DNA from: Ruegeria lacuscaerulensis
GTDB taxonomy: Bacteria; Pseudomonadota; Alphaproteobacteria; Rhodobacterales; Rhodobacteraceae
Length of the DNA: 64,000 bases
Direction of reading: 5' to 3'
NCBI RefSeq assembly: GCF_013033355.1
Contig: NZ_WQDY01000003.1
Span: 1-64,000, forward strand
The translations under genes and the position numbers were made by a program. Shown here piece after piece: positions 16,588 through 24,454 of this stretch. The first letter of the stretch is position 1. Every line of letters starts with the position of its first letter. The notes under the pieces are model-generated. The model was not told the origin of the DNA, ran no database searches, and worked only from the letters and a program-made list of their open reading frames with translations.

Positions 16588-18813
16588 ATGTCGAGAACGT
16601 TTTCGTCGCGTCGCTCTCTCTTTGCCAGTCCTATGGACGGCGGGGGTGGGGCCAATCCAGTCAAATCAGTTGCCGCACGAACGGCGACGGCGTCCGGCAT
16701 ATTGCCCGAATTACGATTAAGCGAAGACATGCGTGTGCGGCCTTTGAAAAAAGGGCCCGAAAAACCGGAAGCAAACAAAATCAGATTGGACCCCGATCAA
16801 AGGTCCGAAACTGACGAAATTCAGAAACGCGCTGAATATTCCCTTCGGCGCGCTACGTCGCAGCCTGATCAAGGTCACGGTACTAAGGGCTGCGATGCTG
16901 GGGTGGCCGATGCTGAAGGGCTCGGTCCTGAAACCGCCAGAAAGGAGACCGCGCGGGTCCCCCCCCTGTCGCGCTCCAAAGGCGGTGCGAGTATTGGCAC
17001 CACTATCGAGGCCAAGGCGAACCAACCTTTGCCGTTGAAGAAAAGCGGCGGCGGAGATGGTAATGGGCCACCCCAGACCTTTCACAAACGCACCCCGCCC
17101 GAGGATTTTCAGCGTACCCTGCAAGTCTCGCTGCGTGCTATTCTGCGCAACCTTGCCTTTGTGCTGGTCCTGACCTGTGCGACGAATATCCTTATTCTGG
17201 CGATCCCGATTTACCTGTTTCAGATCAGTGACCGCGTGCTTACCAGTCGATCGTTGGATACGTTGATCATGCTGACCGCGATCGTGGCTGGCGCTGTCAT
17301 CTTTCAGTCGGCCTTCGATGCGGTGCGTCGCTTCATGCTGATGCGAACCGCGGTCGAGGTTAATGCACGGCTGGGTGCTCCGATCCTCAGCGCGGCCGCT
17401 CATGCTTCGTTGCATGGCACAGGGCGCGAATATCAGACATTGGGTGATCTTCAGCAGGTACGAGGTTTTCTAGTATCGGGGACTTTGATCTCGTTTCTGG
17501 ACGTGCCATTTGCACCGTTGTTCATCCTTATGATCTTTCTGGTTCATCCCCAGCTGGGTATGATCGTGATCGTCACAGCGCTGTTGTTGATGGTCATTGC
17601 CCTTATCAACCAACGTATGACTGCCGGACCTTTTGCCGAGGCCAACCGGGCGCAATCCATGGCCAACCAGCATCTGGATTCGATGTCGCGCAACAGCCAG
17701 ATTATAAATGCTCTGGCCATGATCCCCGAGGCCGTGCGTATTTGGGGCCGAGACACTGCGCAGTCACTGACGTGGCAAGTGCGGGCACAGGACCGGAACG
17801 TTATTTTCGCCGCTATTTCGCGAGCGGTGCGTTTGCTGACACAGATAGCCATTCTGGGGTGGGGGGCATTCCTGGCCCTGCAGGGCGAAATCACGGGCGG
17901 GATGGTGATCGCGGCGTCGATCATTGCCGGGCGGGCTTTTGCACCCATCGAAGGCTCCATCGAAGGGTGGAACGGTTTCCTGCTGACACGTGGGGCTTAC
18001 GGGCGGATCAAGAACTTGCTGTCCAACTCGGCGCTTCAGTTCGAGAAACTGCGCTTGCCGCGGCCAGAAGGGCGGTTGGATGTGGAACGGCTGCTTTTTG
18101 TTCCCGGCGGCACCAAGCGCGTTGTATTGAATGGGATCAGCTTTGCGCTGAATCCGGGCGAGACTCTGGCGATCATTGGCAACTCCGGCGCGGGTAAGAC
18201 CACGTTGGGCAAAACACTGGTCGGATCGATTTTGCCTACATCCGGCAGCGTGCGCCTGGACCTTATGGATATCCGCAACTGGGATCCGCGCCAATTCGGC
18301 GAAAGCATCGGCTATCTGCCGCAGGATGTGCAGCTGTTTCCGGGCACCATCAAGGACAACATTGGCCGTATGCGCGAAGATGCAACGGACGAACAGATCC
18401 ACGATGCTGCCGTTCTAGCTGATGTCCACAACATGATCGCCACGTTGCCCCAAGGGTATGAGACTGTTGTGGCCGCCGATGGCTCGCCATTGTCCGGCGG
18501 GCAAAAGCAGCGGATTGCCCTTGCGCGTGCCTTCTTTGGAAATCCGCGGCTTGTGGTTCTGGATGAGCCGAACTCGAACCTTGATGTGGCCGGAGATCAG
18601 GCGCTGGCACGGGCCATCGCGCAGGCCAAGGAAAACAAGATTACGGTCGTGGTGATTACGCAGAAGCCAACGCTGTTGAACGTGGTCGACAAGATCATGC
18701 TGCTGACGGACGGACGTGTTGCTTTGTTCGGGCAGCGCGAACAGGTGTTGCAACAATTGAACGGCCCGCGCAAACAGGCTGGGATTGAAGGCCAGCAGAA
18801 AGGGGATGCGTAA
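16588..18813 (+). CDS. Type I secretion ABC exporter, PrtD family, with N-terminal extension
   Basis: Inner-membrane ATPase/permease that should energise export of the two upstream proteins, 741 aa. The first 165 residues are hydrophilic and low in complexity, an extension that PrtD proteins (about 570-580 aa) lack. Then comes the membrane domain (about 180-470) and the nucleotide-binding domain: Walker A GNSGAGKTT (G531-T539), signature LSGGQKQR (from L635), Walker B ending Asp659-Glu660, D-loop NSNLD. The H-loop His is replaced by Gln692 (VITQKPTLL), an odd feature for an otherwise intact ATPase. A downstream start that shortens the extension is possible, as no strong ribosome site precedes 16588. 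Its TAATG stop overlaps the start of the HlyD gene. Confidence 0.9.
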   Translation: MSRTFSSRRSLFASPMDGGGGANPVKSVAARTATASGILPELRLSEDMRVRPLKKGPEKPEANKIRLDPDQRSETDEIQKRAEYSLRRATSQPDQGHGTKGCDAGVADAEGLGPETARKETARVPPLSRSKGGASIGTTIEAKANQPLPLKKSGGGDGNGPPQTFHKRTPPEDFQRTLQVSLRAILRNLAFVLVLTCATNILILAIPIYLFQISDRVLTSRSLDTLIMLTAIVAGAVIFQSAFDAVRRFMLMRTAVEVNARLGAPILSAAAHASLHGTGREYQTLGDLQQVRGFLVSGTLISFLDVPFAPLFILMIFLVHPQLGMIVIVTALLLMVIALINQRMTAGPFAEANRAQSMANQHLDSMSRNSQIINALAMIPEAVRIWGRDTAQSLTWQVRAQDRNVIFAAISRAVRLLTQIAILGWGAFLALQGEITGGMVIAASIIAGRAFAPIEGSIEGWNGFLLTRGAYGRIKNLLSNSALQFEKLRLPRPEGRLDVERLLFVPGGTKRVVLNGISFALNPGETLAIIGNSGAGKTTLGKTLVGSILPTSGSVRLDLMDIRNWDPRQFGESIGYLPQDVQLFPGTIKDNIGRMREDATDEQIHDAAVLADVHNMIATLPQGYETVVAADGSPLSGGQKQRIALARAFFGNPRLVVLDEPNSNLDVAGDQALARAIAQAKENKITVVVITQKPTLLNVVDKIMLLTDGRVALFGQREQVLQQLNGPRKQAGIEGQQKGDA

Positions 18814-20165
18814 TGAATGATCTCGTGCCGGTCAATAATGACCCCAAAGACCCAACTGTCTGGTACGCTGAAGTACCGCGCTCGATCAACCGGTTGGTCG
18901 TAGTTGGTTTAGTTATGCTGGTCGTCTGCTTTGGCGGCTTTGGCGTCTGGTCTTTCAGCGCACCGCTAGCTGCTGCGGTGATTGCGCAGGGAAGTTTCGT
19001 GGCCACTGGTCGTAACAAGATCGTACAGCATCTTGAGGGCGGGATCATTGAAAACATCAAAGTGATTGAAGGTCAGTCGGTTCAGGCGGGGGAAGTGTTG
19101 ATGACGCTGGACCAAACTTCGGCCGAGGCCAATGAACGAGAACTGTTCATTCGCAAAATCCGCTTGCAAGCCATGTCTGAACGTCTTGAGGCCGAACACA
19201 ATGAGATGGATCAGTTGGAGTTTTCCGCCGAGTTGCTTTCGGCCACTGACGATGTCGAAGTCATGACCATTCTTGATGGCCAGAAGATCAGCTTCGAAGT
19301 ATCCCGCAAAACCCTGCTGAATGATATCGCATTGTTGGAACGCAACATGGAGGCCCTCAGGATCCGGTCCAGCGGGTTCGAGGCGCAACTGGACAGTATG
19401 AAACGTCGCGCGGAAATCCTGCAGGAAGAATTTGAAACCAAAAAGGCATTGTTTGACAAAGGTTTGGTTCGAAAGGGAGATCTGAACACGATCCGTCGCG
19501 TGCAGGCTGAGGCGGAGGGACAGCAGGCGAGGCTGGCGGCTGAGACGGCGGAAATCAACCAGATGTTGCTGAAGTATGACGAACAGATCACGCGGACACG
19601 TTCGGCCTATCGCGAAGCCGCGTTGGATGAGTTGGGTGTGATTGCAGCCGATCTGGAAAGTGTCCGCGAAAAGGCGCGTCAGGCGCGCAGTGTTCTGGAT
19701 CGTGCCGTTGTTCGCGCACCAGTCACGGGGACTGTAGTAAGGCTTCACTACCACACACCCGGGGGCGTGATCGAAACTGGCGAGCCTATTGCTGAAATCC
19801 TACCTGCCGATGCGCCCCTTATCATCGAGGCGCAAATTCCTCGAACCGAAATTGACAGTGTGGGCAAGGGCCAGAACGCTACAGTGCGTTTGGTGGCGCT
19901 GAACCAACGCACGACGCCAGTACTAAGCGGTGAGGTGTTCTATGTCTCGGCGGACGCTCTGGTCGAAGACTCGTCAGGAACGCCTCAAGAAGTATACTTG
20001 GCCCGGATTTCACTGGCCCCGGACGAGATTGACCGGGTACGGGGCTTTATCCCCACACCGGGTATGCCTGCCGAGATCATGATTCAAACCGAAGAACGCA
20101 CTTTTGCGGCTTATATCGCCAAACCGGTGACGGACAGTATGTCGCGTGCCTTCCGCGAACATTGA
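18813..20165 (+). CDS. HlyD-family periplasmic adaptor (type I secretion)
   Basis: Membrane-fusion protein linking the ABC exporter to an outer-membrane channel, 450 aa. One membrane segment at about 27-50, a lipoyl half (HLEGGIIENIKVIEGQSVQA), a long coiled coil (about 105-285), the returning lipoyl half (VVRAPVTGTVVRLHYHTPGG) and a C-terminal beta-barrel ending in PGMPAEIMIQTEERT, as in PrtE/HlyD. The ATG overlaps the exporter stop by one base (TAATG), so the two are translationally coupled. No TolC-type channel gene is nearby; a general TolC elsewhere is presumably used. Confidence 0.93.
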   Translation: MNDLVPVNNDPKDPTVWYAEVPRSINRLVVVGLVMLVVCFGGFGVWSFSAPLAAAVIAQGSFVATGRNKIVQHLEGGIIENIKVIEGQSVQAGEVLMTLDQTSAEANERELFIRKIRLQAMSERLEAEHNEMDQLEFSAELLSATDDVEVMTILDGQKISFEVSRKTLLNDIALLERNMEALRIRSSGFEAQLDSMKRRAEILQEEFETKKALFDKGLVRKGDLNTIRRVQAEAEGQQARLAAETAEINQMLLKYDEQITRTRSAYREAALDELGVIAADLESVREKARQARSVLDRAVVRAPVTGTVVRLHYHTPGGVIETGEPIAEILPADAPLIIEAQIPRTEIDSVGKGQNATVRLVALNQRTTPVLSGEVFYVSADALVEDSSGTPQEVYLARISLAPDEIDRVRGFIPTPGMPAEIMIQTEERTFAAYIAKPVTDSMSRAFREH

Positions 20166-20245
20166 TCACGGGTGTAGGGTCTTCAACCTACACCTTCCAG
20201 TTTTCGCATGTTATCTTGTTGGGAACACCAACAGGAGAAACGCCT

Positions 20246-20623
20246 ATGTCCTTAACCGTGAAAGAGATGATGGAAGCCGCGAACGCCGCTGTTGAACGGA
20301 TAGATATGGCCCGCGCGGTCGAGGTTCTGGGGCAGGGTGGTTTACTACTGGACGTTCGTGATGGGGCTGAATTGCAGAAAACGGGTCGGGCTGCAGGCGC
20401 GCATCACATCTCAAGGGGGATGTTGGAGTTTCATGCCGACGATGAGTTGCAATCTCATGACCCCGAGCTGCGTAAGGATCGTCCCATTATTCTGTATTGC
20501 GCGGCCGGAGGGCGCGCGGCGCTGGCGGGCAAGTTGTTAAAGGATATGGGATACGCGCAGGTTTATAACCTGGGTGGATTCAAAGACTGGGTTGAAGGTG
20601 GCGGCGACGTCGCGGGCTCCTGA
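20246..20623 (+). CDS. Rhodanese-domain protein
   Basis: Single-domain cytoplasmic sulfurtransferase-like protein, 125 aa. The active-site Cys85 lies in the loop CAAGGR, flanked by IILY and by the closing YNLGGFKDW signature. The start at 20246 is taken from AGGAG seven bases upstream; a longer frame back to 20162 overlaps the HlyD gene and has no support. Physiological sulfur donor and acceptor are unknown. It is not clearly part of the secretion operon: the intervening 80 bases give it its own ribosome site. Confidence 0.88.
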   Translation: MSLTVKEMMEAANAAVERIDMARAVEVLGQGGLLLDVRDGAELQKTGRAAGAHHISRGMLEFHADDELQSHDPELRKDRPIILYCAAGGRAALAGKLLKDMGYAQVYNLGGFKDWVEGGGDVAGS

Positions 20624-20698
20624 AGCGAATGACTTGAAGCTGAATGTCAAAGGATCGACGCGGTAACAGCCGCGCCGGTCGCTTTTGCGGACTTTCTC

Positions 20699-21457
20699 CT
20701 AGGCGTTCAGGAAGGCCCGAACCGAAGCCTCGAATTCACGCGGTTTTTCGGCGTGCAACCAATGTCCCGCACCGGGTATTTTGGCGAAGCGCGCAGTTGG
20801 AAACAGCGCCCGGATCGCGGGGCGGTATTCGGGCAGCACATAGTCAGATTCAGCCCCGGACAGAAACAGGGTCGGTTTGTCCCATGTGCCTGTCAACTCG
20901 GGAAAGCCCATGATTTTCGGCATCTCGGCAGACAGAGTATCCAGATTCAGCAACCACCGCTGACCCTTAATGTCCAGCGATTGGGTGAAAAAGCTCTGTA
21001 AGGCTTTCTCGACACCTTGTTCGGCCAGTTGCTGTTCGGCATCTGACCGACGCGTGACAGATGACAGGTCAACGGCGCGCATTGCCTCGATGAACTGGAT
21101 CTGGCTATGCGTATAAGTAACGGGCGCGATGTCAGCGACCACCAGCTTGCGCAGCTTCTCGCCATGCAGCAAGGCCAGCGTCATGGCCGCCTTGCCGCCC
21201 ATCGAATGACCGAGTACATCCGCCTGTCCACCAAAATGATCAATCACCTCTGCCAGGTCATCGGCCATGCTCGGGTAGTCATGTTGTGTCGTCCACTCAC
21301 TGTCGGAGTGGTTTCTCATGTCGACGGCCACGACCTGTCGCTCATCAGACAGTCTGCGTGCAATTACACCCCAGTTTCGACCCGAGCCATATAGCCCATG
21401 GGCAATCAGCAAAGGCGGATTTGAAGTCGGTTCACCATGGATGATCGTGTTCAGCAT
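20699..21457 (-). CDS. Alpha/beta hydrolase, YbfF-like esterase
   Basis: Cytoplasmic esterase-type hydrolase, 252 aa. Oxyanion-hole HGLYGSGRNW near the N-terminus, nucleophile elbow GHSMGG, and catalytic His in PGAGHWLHAEKP near the C-terminus are visible, a layout like Escherichia coli YbfF. Natural substrate unknown. The ATG at 21455-21457 gives the usual family length; the open frame extends 37 codons further up, into bases also covered by the divergent gene's upstream region, without support. Confidence 0.87.
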   Translation of the reverse strand: MLNTIIHGEPTSNPPLLIAHGLYGSGRNWGVIARRLSDERQVVAVDMRNHSDSEWTTQHDYPSMADDLAEVIDHFGGQADVLGHSMGGKAAMTLALLHGEKLRKLVVADIAPVTYTHSQIQFIEAMRAVDLSSVTRRSDAEQQLAEQGVEKALQSFFTQSLDIKGQRWLLNLDTLSAEMPKIMGFPELTGTWDKPTLFLSGAESDYVLPEYRPAIRALFPTARFAKIPGAGHWLHAEKPREFEASVRAFLNA

Positions 21458-21548
21458 GTCCGTGTGATACCTGTCGTGCCGACAAACAGCCAGCCCCATT
21501 GTGGCGCATGTCCGGCCCGGATACAGTGCCGCGGCAGGAGGCCCCGAT

Positions 21549-21923
21549 ATGGCGCAAAACCCCGACATCCAAACTCAAATCGCGCAGACCGTGCAGTTGT
21601 TGCGCGACAAGTTGGGTGTGCAGGACAAGACTCTGACGGCCTCGGTCAGAAAAGCCAAACGTCAATTGCCCCGGCGCATTTACAAACAGGCGCTGCTTTT
21701 GGCCGATGCCGAGCAGATGGCGGCCCATCCCAAGCTGAGGCTGGTGCTGGACACGCGCAAACTGGCCCGCGCGTCAGAAGAGGTGCAGGATCATCTGACC
21801 GGCATAAATCTGGCCGACCGCAGGCTGGGCTGGTTTCTGGGAATGCTGGGTGGGTTGGCTTTCAACTTGTTGGCCCTGTCGGTTCTGCTTCTTGTGTTTC
21901 TGCGGTGGCAGGGCTTCATATGA
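21549..21923 (+). CDS. Small C-terminally anchored membrane protein, unknown
   Basis: 124 aa, no family recognised. A basic helical N-terminal part (LGVQDKTLTASVRKAKRQL) precedes a single hydrophobic segment at about 99-121 near the C-terminus, with only two or three residues after it. GGAGG sits at good spacing before the ATG at 21549, which makes expression likely. It is divergent from the hydrolase and followed at once by a strong terminator. Possibly a tail-anchored regulator of cell-envelope processes, but that is a guess. Confidence 0.72.
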   Translation: MAQNPDIQTQIAQTVQLLRDKLGVQDKTLTASVRKAKRQLPRRIYKQALLLADAEQMAAHPKLRLVLDTRKLARASEEVQDHLTGINLADRRLGWFLGMLGGLAFNLLALSVLLLVFLRWQGFI

Positions 21924-21925
21924 AA

Positions 21926-21948
21926 AACGGCGCCGCTGGGGCGCCGTT
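21926..21948. terminator. Bidirectional terminator
   Basis: Nine-base stem AACGGCGCC / GGCGCCGTT around a short loop, followed on the plus strand by CAACTTTTT and on the minus strand by a T run within the small-protein stop region. It lies between convergent genes (small membrane protein and glyA) and can serve both. Confidence 0.8.
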
Positions 21949-21971
21949 CAACTTTTTGATATCCTGACATT

Positions 21972-23267
21972 CTACAGGTTCGGATAGATCGGGAAGCGCG
22001 CGCACAGTTCGGCCACTTCGGCCTTGACCTTGGCTTCGACCGCGCCGTTACCTTCTTCGCCATTAGCGGCCAGACCGTCGACCACTTCGATGATCCAATC
22101 CGCGATCTGGCGGAACTCGACCTCACCAAACCCACGAGTGGTTCCTGCGGGCGAGCCCAGGCGAATGCCCGACGTGATGGTTGGCTTTTCGGGGTCGAAC
22201 GGAACGCCGTTCTTGTTGCAGGTGATGTGCGCACGACCCAAGGCTTTCTCGGTCGCGTTGCCCTTAACGCCTTTGGGGCGCAGGTCGACCAGAACCACAT
22301 GGGTGTCGGTGCCATGTGTAACCGTGTCCAGACCGCCTTTGATCAGCTGGTCCGACAGCGCCTGCGCGTTGGTCACGACCTGTTGGATGTAGGTTTTGAA
22401 CTCGGGGCGCAGCGCCTCACCAAAGGCGACAGCTTTACCAGCGATGACGTGCATCAGCGGGCCGCCCTGAATGCCGGGGAAGATGGCCGAGTTCACTTTC
22501 TTGGCGATCGCCTCGTCATTGGTCAGGATCAGGCCACCGCGGGGACCGCGCAGGGTCTTGTGGGTGGTGGTGGTGGCCACATGCGCATGCGGGAAGGGAC
22601 TCGGATGCTCGCCTGCTGCAACCAGACCGGCAAAGTGCGCCATATCCACGTGCAGGTAAGCGCCGACCATATCGGCAATCTCGCGCATGCGGGCAAAGTC
22701 GATCTGGCGCGGGATGGCCGAGCCACCTGCGATGATCAGCTTGGGCTGGTGCTCTTTCGCCAGCGCCTCGACCTGATCATAGTCCAGCATGTTGTCCTGC
22801 TGGCGCACGCCGTATTGAACAGCCTTGAACCACTTGCCGGACTGGTTGGGGGCTGCGCCATGGGTCAGGTGGCCACCTGCGTCCAGGCTCATGCCCAGAA
22901 TGGTGTCGCCGGGCTGGATCAGCGCCTGGAACACACCCTGGTTGGCTTGGCTGCCCGAGTTCGGCTGAACGTTGGCAAATCCGCAGCCAAACAGTTCTTT
23001 GGCGCGATCGATGGCCAGATTTTCGGCGACATCAACGAACTGGCAACCGCCATAATAACGACGACCCGGATAGCCTTCGGCATATTTGTTGGTCATCACC
23101 GAACCCTGCGCTTCCATCACCGCGGCAGACACGATGTTCTCGGATGCGATCAGTTCGATCTCGTCGCGCTGACGTCCCAGCTCGGATGTAATCGAGCCGA
23201 ACAGCTCGGGATCACGGTCAGCGAGGGATTGGGTGAAAAATCCGGTATCACGAAGATTGGCGTTCAT
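21972..23267 (-). CDS. glyA: Serine hydroxymethyltransferase
   Basis: PLP enzyme that interconverts serine plus tetrahydrofolate with glycine plus 5,10-methylene-tetrahydrofolate, the main source of one-carbon units. 431 aa, standard bacterial length. N-terminal [11 protein letters not shown] and [15 protein letters not shown] motifs, substrate loop HLTHGA, PLP-contact [14 protein letters not shown] and Schiff-base Lys237 in [14 protein letters not shown] are all present. GGAG precedes the ATG. Monocistronic, divergent from nadK by about 165 bases. Confidence 0.97.
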   Translation of the reverse strand: MNANLRDTGFFTQSLADRDPELFGSITSELGRQRDEIELIASENIVSAAVMEAQGSVMTNKYAEGYPGRRYYGGCQFVDVAENLAIDRAKELFGCGFANVQPNSGSQANQGVFQALIQPGDTILGMSLDAGGHLTHGAAPNQSGKWFKAVQYGVRQQDNMLDYDQVEALAKEHQPKLIIAGGSAIPRQIDFARMREIADMVGAYLHVDMAHFAGLVAAGEHPSPFPHAHVATTTTHKTLRGPRGGLILTNDEAIAKKVNSAIFPGIQGGPLMHVIAGKAVAFGEALRPEFKTYIQQVVTNAQALSDQLIKGGLDTVTHGTDTHVVLVDLRPKGVKGNATEKALGRAHITCNKNGVPFDPEKPTITSGIRLGSPAGTTRGFGEVEFRQIADWIIEVVDGLAANGEEGNGAVEAKVKAEVAELCARFPIYPNL

Positions 23268-23433
23268 GGGGGCTCCACATACTGGGGGGTAATTTGCGGA
23301 TTTCCTATCGGAAACTGGCCAGCGGCAAAAGGCTTAAAGCGACGATTTGGCCAACTGCGGCGTCAAGACTGGCCTATCGGGGAAAGGTATGGTTGTTTCG
23401 GAACCAAATGTGCAGCACCGGAAACCGCAACAG

Positions 23434-24195
23434 ATGATTCAGAGAATCGCTTTTCTTGCCAGCGACGCGAAAGTGGCGCAAACCGCGCGCGACACGCTGG
23501 TCAGGCGTTATGGTAACGCAGCGCCGCGTGATGCCGATGTGGTCGTTGCGCTGGGCGGCGATGGCTTCATGCTGCACACGCTGCACAACATGCAGCATCT
23601 GGATACACCTGTTTACGGCATGAACCGTGGCACCATCGGATTTCTGATGAACGAGTTCCATGAGACTGACCTGATGGAACGCCTTGATGTAGCGATAGAA
23701 GAGGTCATCAATCCACTGGCTATGCGCGCGATGGACCAGTCCGGCAAGATGCATGAGGCGCTTGCGATCAACGAGGTATCGCTGCTGCGGGCCGGTCCGC
23801 AGGCCGCACGCCTCAAGATCAGTGTGGACGGACGGGTTCGCATGGACGAGTTGGTCTGTGACGGGGCGCTGTTGTCCACGCCTGCGGGGTCCACGGCCTA
23901 TAATTACTCGGCCCATGGTCCGATTCTGCCGATTGGGTCCGATGTTCTGGCCCTGACCGCGATCGCCGCGTTTCGCCCGCGCAGGTGGCGGGGCGCTTTG
24001 TTGCCCAAGATCGCCAAGGTTCGGTTTGATGTGCTGGACGCGGATAAACGCCCGGTCATGGCGGACGCCGATTCTATCTCGTTCCCGGATATCGACTGGG
24101 TCGAGATCAGGTCCGAGCCTTCGATCCAGCATCGCATCCTTTTCGACCCCGGTCATGGGCTGGAAGAGCGGCTGATCTCGGAGCAATTCACCTGA
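23434..24195 (+). CDS. nadK: NAD kinase
   Basis: Phosphorylates NAD+ to NADP+, sole route to NADP. 253 aa from the start chosen here. The diphosphate-binding GGDG motif is at 41-44 with catalytic Asp43, followed by GMNRGTIGFLMNE, the conserved NEVSLLR and the glycine-rich STPAGSTAYNYSAHGP. The open frame reaches back to an ATG at 23389 and a TTG at 23347; the ATG at 23434 matches the usual N-terminus (RIAFLASD) of relatives, although GGAAA close to 23389 makes the longer form possible. Confidence 0.94.
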   Translation: MIQRIAFLASDAKVAQTARDTLVRRYGNAAPRDADVVVALGGDGFMLHTLHNMQHLDTPVYGMNRGTIGFLMNEFHETDLMERLDVAIEEVINPLAMRAMDQSGKMHEALAINEVSLLRAGPQAARLKISVDGRVRMDELVCDGALLSTPAGSTAYNYSAHGPILPIGSDVLALTAIAAFRPRRWRGALLPKIAKVRFDVLDADKRPVMADADSISFPDIDWVEIRSEPSIQHRILFDPGHGLEERLISEQFT

Positions 24196-24228
24196 TTTTG
24201 CGTGCTGTTGGCAATTTTCTCACTCTTG

Positions 24229-24244
24229 TGTGAACCAGTTCACA
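24229..24244. promoter_or_regulatory. Palindrome TGTGAAC-CA-GTTCACA
   Basis: Perfect seven-base arms with a two-base spacer, 34 bases after nadK and upstream of the candidate RNA; a lone GTGAAC half site recurs at 24270-24275. It has the shape of a dimeric repressor operator, but I do not know which protein would bind. Confidence 0.4.
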
Positions 24245-24253
24245 GGAGATTGA

Positions 24254-24268
24254 TTAACCATGGATTAA
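24254..24268 (+). promoter_or_regulatory. CtrA-type box TTAA-N7-TTAA
   Basis: TTAA (24254-24257), seven bases, TTAA (24265-24268); the left half reads TTAACCAT, the typical CtrA half-site. It ends nine bases before the closing stem of the candidate RNA, so it would overlap the core promoter of that RNA. Confidence 0.5.
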
Positions 24269-24277
24269 TGTGAACTT

Positions 24278-24395
24278 GCCCGGAGACACATCAACGGCGG
24301 GAGTGAGTGGCCGCCAACGGTGTTTTCGAAATGAACGCGCAGTTTTCGCGCTGGCAAGGGTAGGTGGTGCTACGCTTGTTATCGGATCTCCGGGC
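24278..24395 (+). ncRNA. Candidate structured small RNA
   Basis: A perfect nine-base inverted repeat, GCCCGGAGA (24278-24286) and TCTCCGGGC (24387-24395), closes a 118-base element. Inside are three further hairpins: GGCGG/CCGCC (24296-24315), GCGC/GCGC (24337-24351) and GTAG/CTAC (24360-24373), which together make a multi-branch fold. A CtrA box lies directly upstream and a hairpin plus T-rich tract follows. There is no open frame of note. It does not match the 6S, SRP or tmRNA folds I know. Transcription direction (plus) is inferred from the order of box, fold and terminator; it is not a leader, because the next gene is convergent. Confidence 0.45.
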
Positions 24396-24412
24396 ATATT
24401 TTAGAAAGTGGG

Positions 24413-24434
24413 CCCCGGGTACAAAACCCCGGGG
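24413..24434 (+). terminator. Terminator after candidate RNA
   Basis: Eight-pair GC-rich stem (CCCCGGGT / ACCCCGGGG with one bulged C) and loop ACAAA, followed by TCAATTTCTTTT. It fits a rho-independent terminator on the plus strand and may also serve the convergent amidase gene. Confidence 0.65.
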
Positions 24435-24454
24435 TCAATTTCTTTTGGCAGGGG

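Noticed and set aside
22227..23516. 429-codon plus-strand frame antisense to glyA
   Set aside because: Long antisense frames are common in GC-rich genes; glyA on the opposite strand has every catalytic motif, and this frame has none.
24278..24395. 6S RNA, SRP RNA or tmRNA
   Set aside because: The multi-branch fold lacks the single long bubbled hairpin of 6S, the GGAA-type tip of SRP RNA, and the alanine-tRNA-like ends of tmRNA.
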